From an uncultured Veillonella sp. (lineage in GTDB: Bacteria > Bacillota > Negativicutes > Veillonellales > Veillonellaceae): 5,913 bases of DNA. The notes below the pieces were generated by a model, which worked only from the letters and a program-made list of their open reading frames with translations, was not told the origin of the DNA and ran no database searches. Within the stretch, counting starts at the first letter, position 1. Each line of letters starts with the position of its first letter. The stretch spans positions 1 through 5,913 of the forward strand of contig URQX01000098.1 in the NCBI GenBank assembly GCA_900550175.1. The letters are read 5' to 3'. Positions 5,814-5,913 of this stretch are shown here, one piece after another. A program made the translations under genes and the position numbers.

Positions 5814-5850
5814 ACCTCCTTATGTAATACATTGTATTACATAAGGAGGT
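5814..5850. repeat. Perfect 37-nt palindrome, predicted toxin-antitoxin operator
   Basis: ACCTCCTTATGTAATACA (5814-5831) and its exact reverse complement (5833-5850) flank a single central base. It starts 7 nt before the antitoxin ATG. It spans the predicted -10 box, the transcription start and the ribosome binding site, so a bound ribbon-helix-helix dimer or tetramer would block RNA polymerase. The inner half-sites read TGTATTAC on each strand. Because transcription should start inside it, the mRNA would carry only one arm, which argues for a DNA operator and not an RNA hairpin. Confidence 0.85.
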
Positions 5851-5859
5851 TTTAGTCTA
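5831..5859 (-). promoter_or_regulatory. Predicted promoter of the toxin-antitoxin operon
   Basis: On the minus strand TAGACT (5854-5859; 4 of 6 matches to TTGACA), a 17-nt spacer and TACAAT (5831-5836; 5 of 6 matches to TATAAT). The -10 box lies at the centre of the 37-nt palindrome. The predicted start near 5824 leaves a leader of about 18 nt carrying AAGGAGG. The spacing and the operator overlap support the call. Confidence 0.65.
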
Positions 5860-5913
5860 TTCCTTAAACTCACAAACAGCTGCATTTTAATAAAATTTTA
5901 TATTTAAAAAATT
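5860..5913. other. AT-rich end of window, nothing recognised
   Basis: Very AT-rich sequence with short runs of A and T towards the right edge. No gene start, terminator or repeat can be supported; the neighbouring gene lies outside the window. Confidence 0.4.

Noticed and set aside
5807..5815. GTG start for the antitoxin, adding three residues
   Set aside because: The GTG overlaps the AGGAGG site, leaving no spacing; the ATG at 5804-5806 has ideal spacing.
5814..5850. Palindrome as a transcription terminator for a gene to the right
   Set aside because: It has no T-tract on the minus strand after the stem (GCTTTATATG follows, containing the antitoxin start) and it overlaps the predicted promoter; an operator fits better.
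1..5913. CRISPR array, tRNA, rRNA or riboswitch
   Set aside because: No regularly spaced repeats, no cloverleaf or rRNA-like sequence, and leaders before the operons are too short or lack recognisable riboswitch cores.

Overview
The window looks like low-GC (about 40%) chromosomal DNA from a diderm firmicute, most likely Veillonella or a close relative in the Negativicutes. I infer this from the combination of Firmicutes-style strong AGGAGG ribosome binding sites and AT-rich codon use with an LPS-type GT9 heptosyltransferase, which needs an outer membrane. No species-level marker is present, so the genus is an inference.

Left part (1-3953), all read on the minus strand: an envelope cluster. 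A promoter at about 3925-3953 drives a lipoprotein polysaccharide deacetylase (3084-3887), a membrane-anchored NAGPA-type phosphodiester glycosidase (2134-3072, TTG start) and a membrane-anchored orphan protein with propeller-like repeats and a Ser/Lys tail (1184-2125). Gaps between these three are 8-11 nt, and each upstream stop codon is fused to the next Shine-Dalgarno, so they are clearly one translationally coupled operon. A hairpin at 1148-1180 follows, then a GT9 glycosyltransferase (from 1114) that runs off the left edge. All four products act on, or could act on, surface glycans.

Middle (3888-5065): a roughly 320-nt AT-rich divergent intergenic region. It holds the operon promoter, what appears to be the decayed C-terminal end of a nitroreductase gene (minus strand, 3957-4058), and a complete plus-strand carbon-nitrogen hydrolase (4205-4996). 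A long, imperfect, bidirectional terminator-like hairpin (4999-5065) separates that gene from the convergent toxin-antitoxin operon.

Right part (5106-5859), minus strand: a RelBE-type toxin-antitoxin operon. The order is ribbon-helix-helix antitoxin (5585-5806), RelE/ParE-fold toxin (5329-5595, overlapping by 11 nt), and a third small gene of unknown function (5106-5318), 10 nt downstream with its own ribosome binding site. A perfect 37-nt palindrome (5814-5850) covers the predicted -10 box, start site and ribosome binding site and is the obvious autoregulatory operator. The last 60 bases are AT-rich with no supported feature.

The items least explained by known biology are the third gene of the toxin-antitoxin operon and the orphan propeller-like protein coupled to the glycosidase/deacetylase pair.
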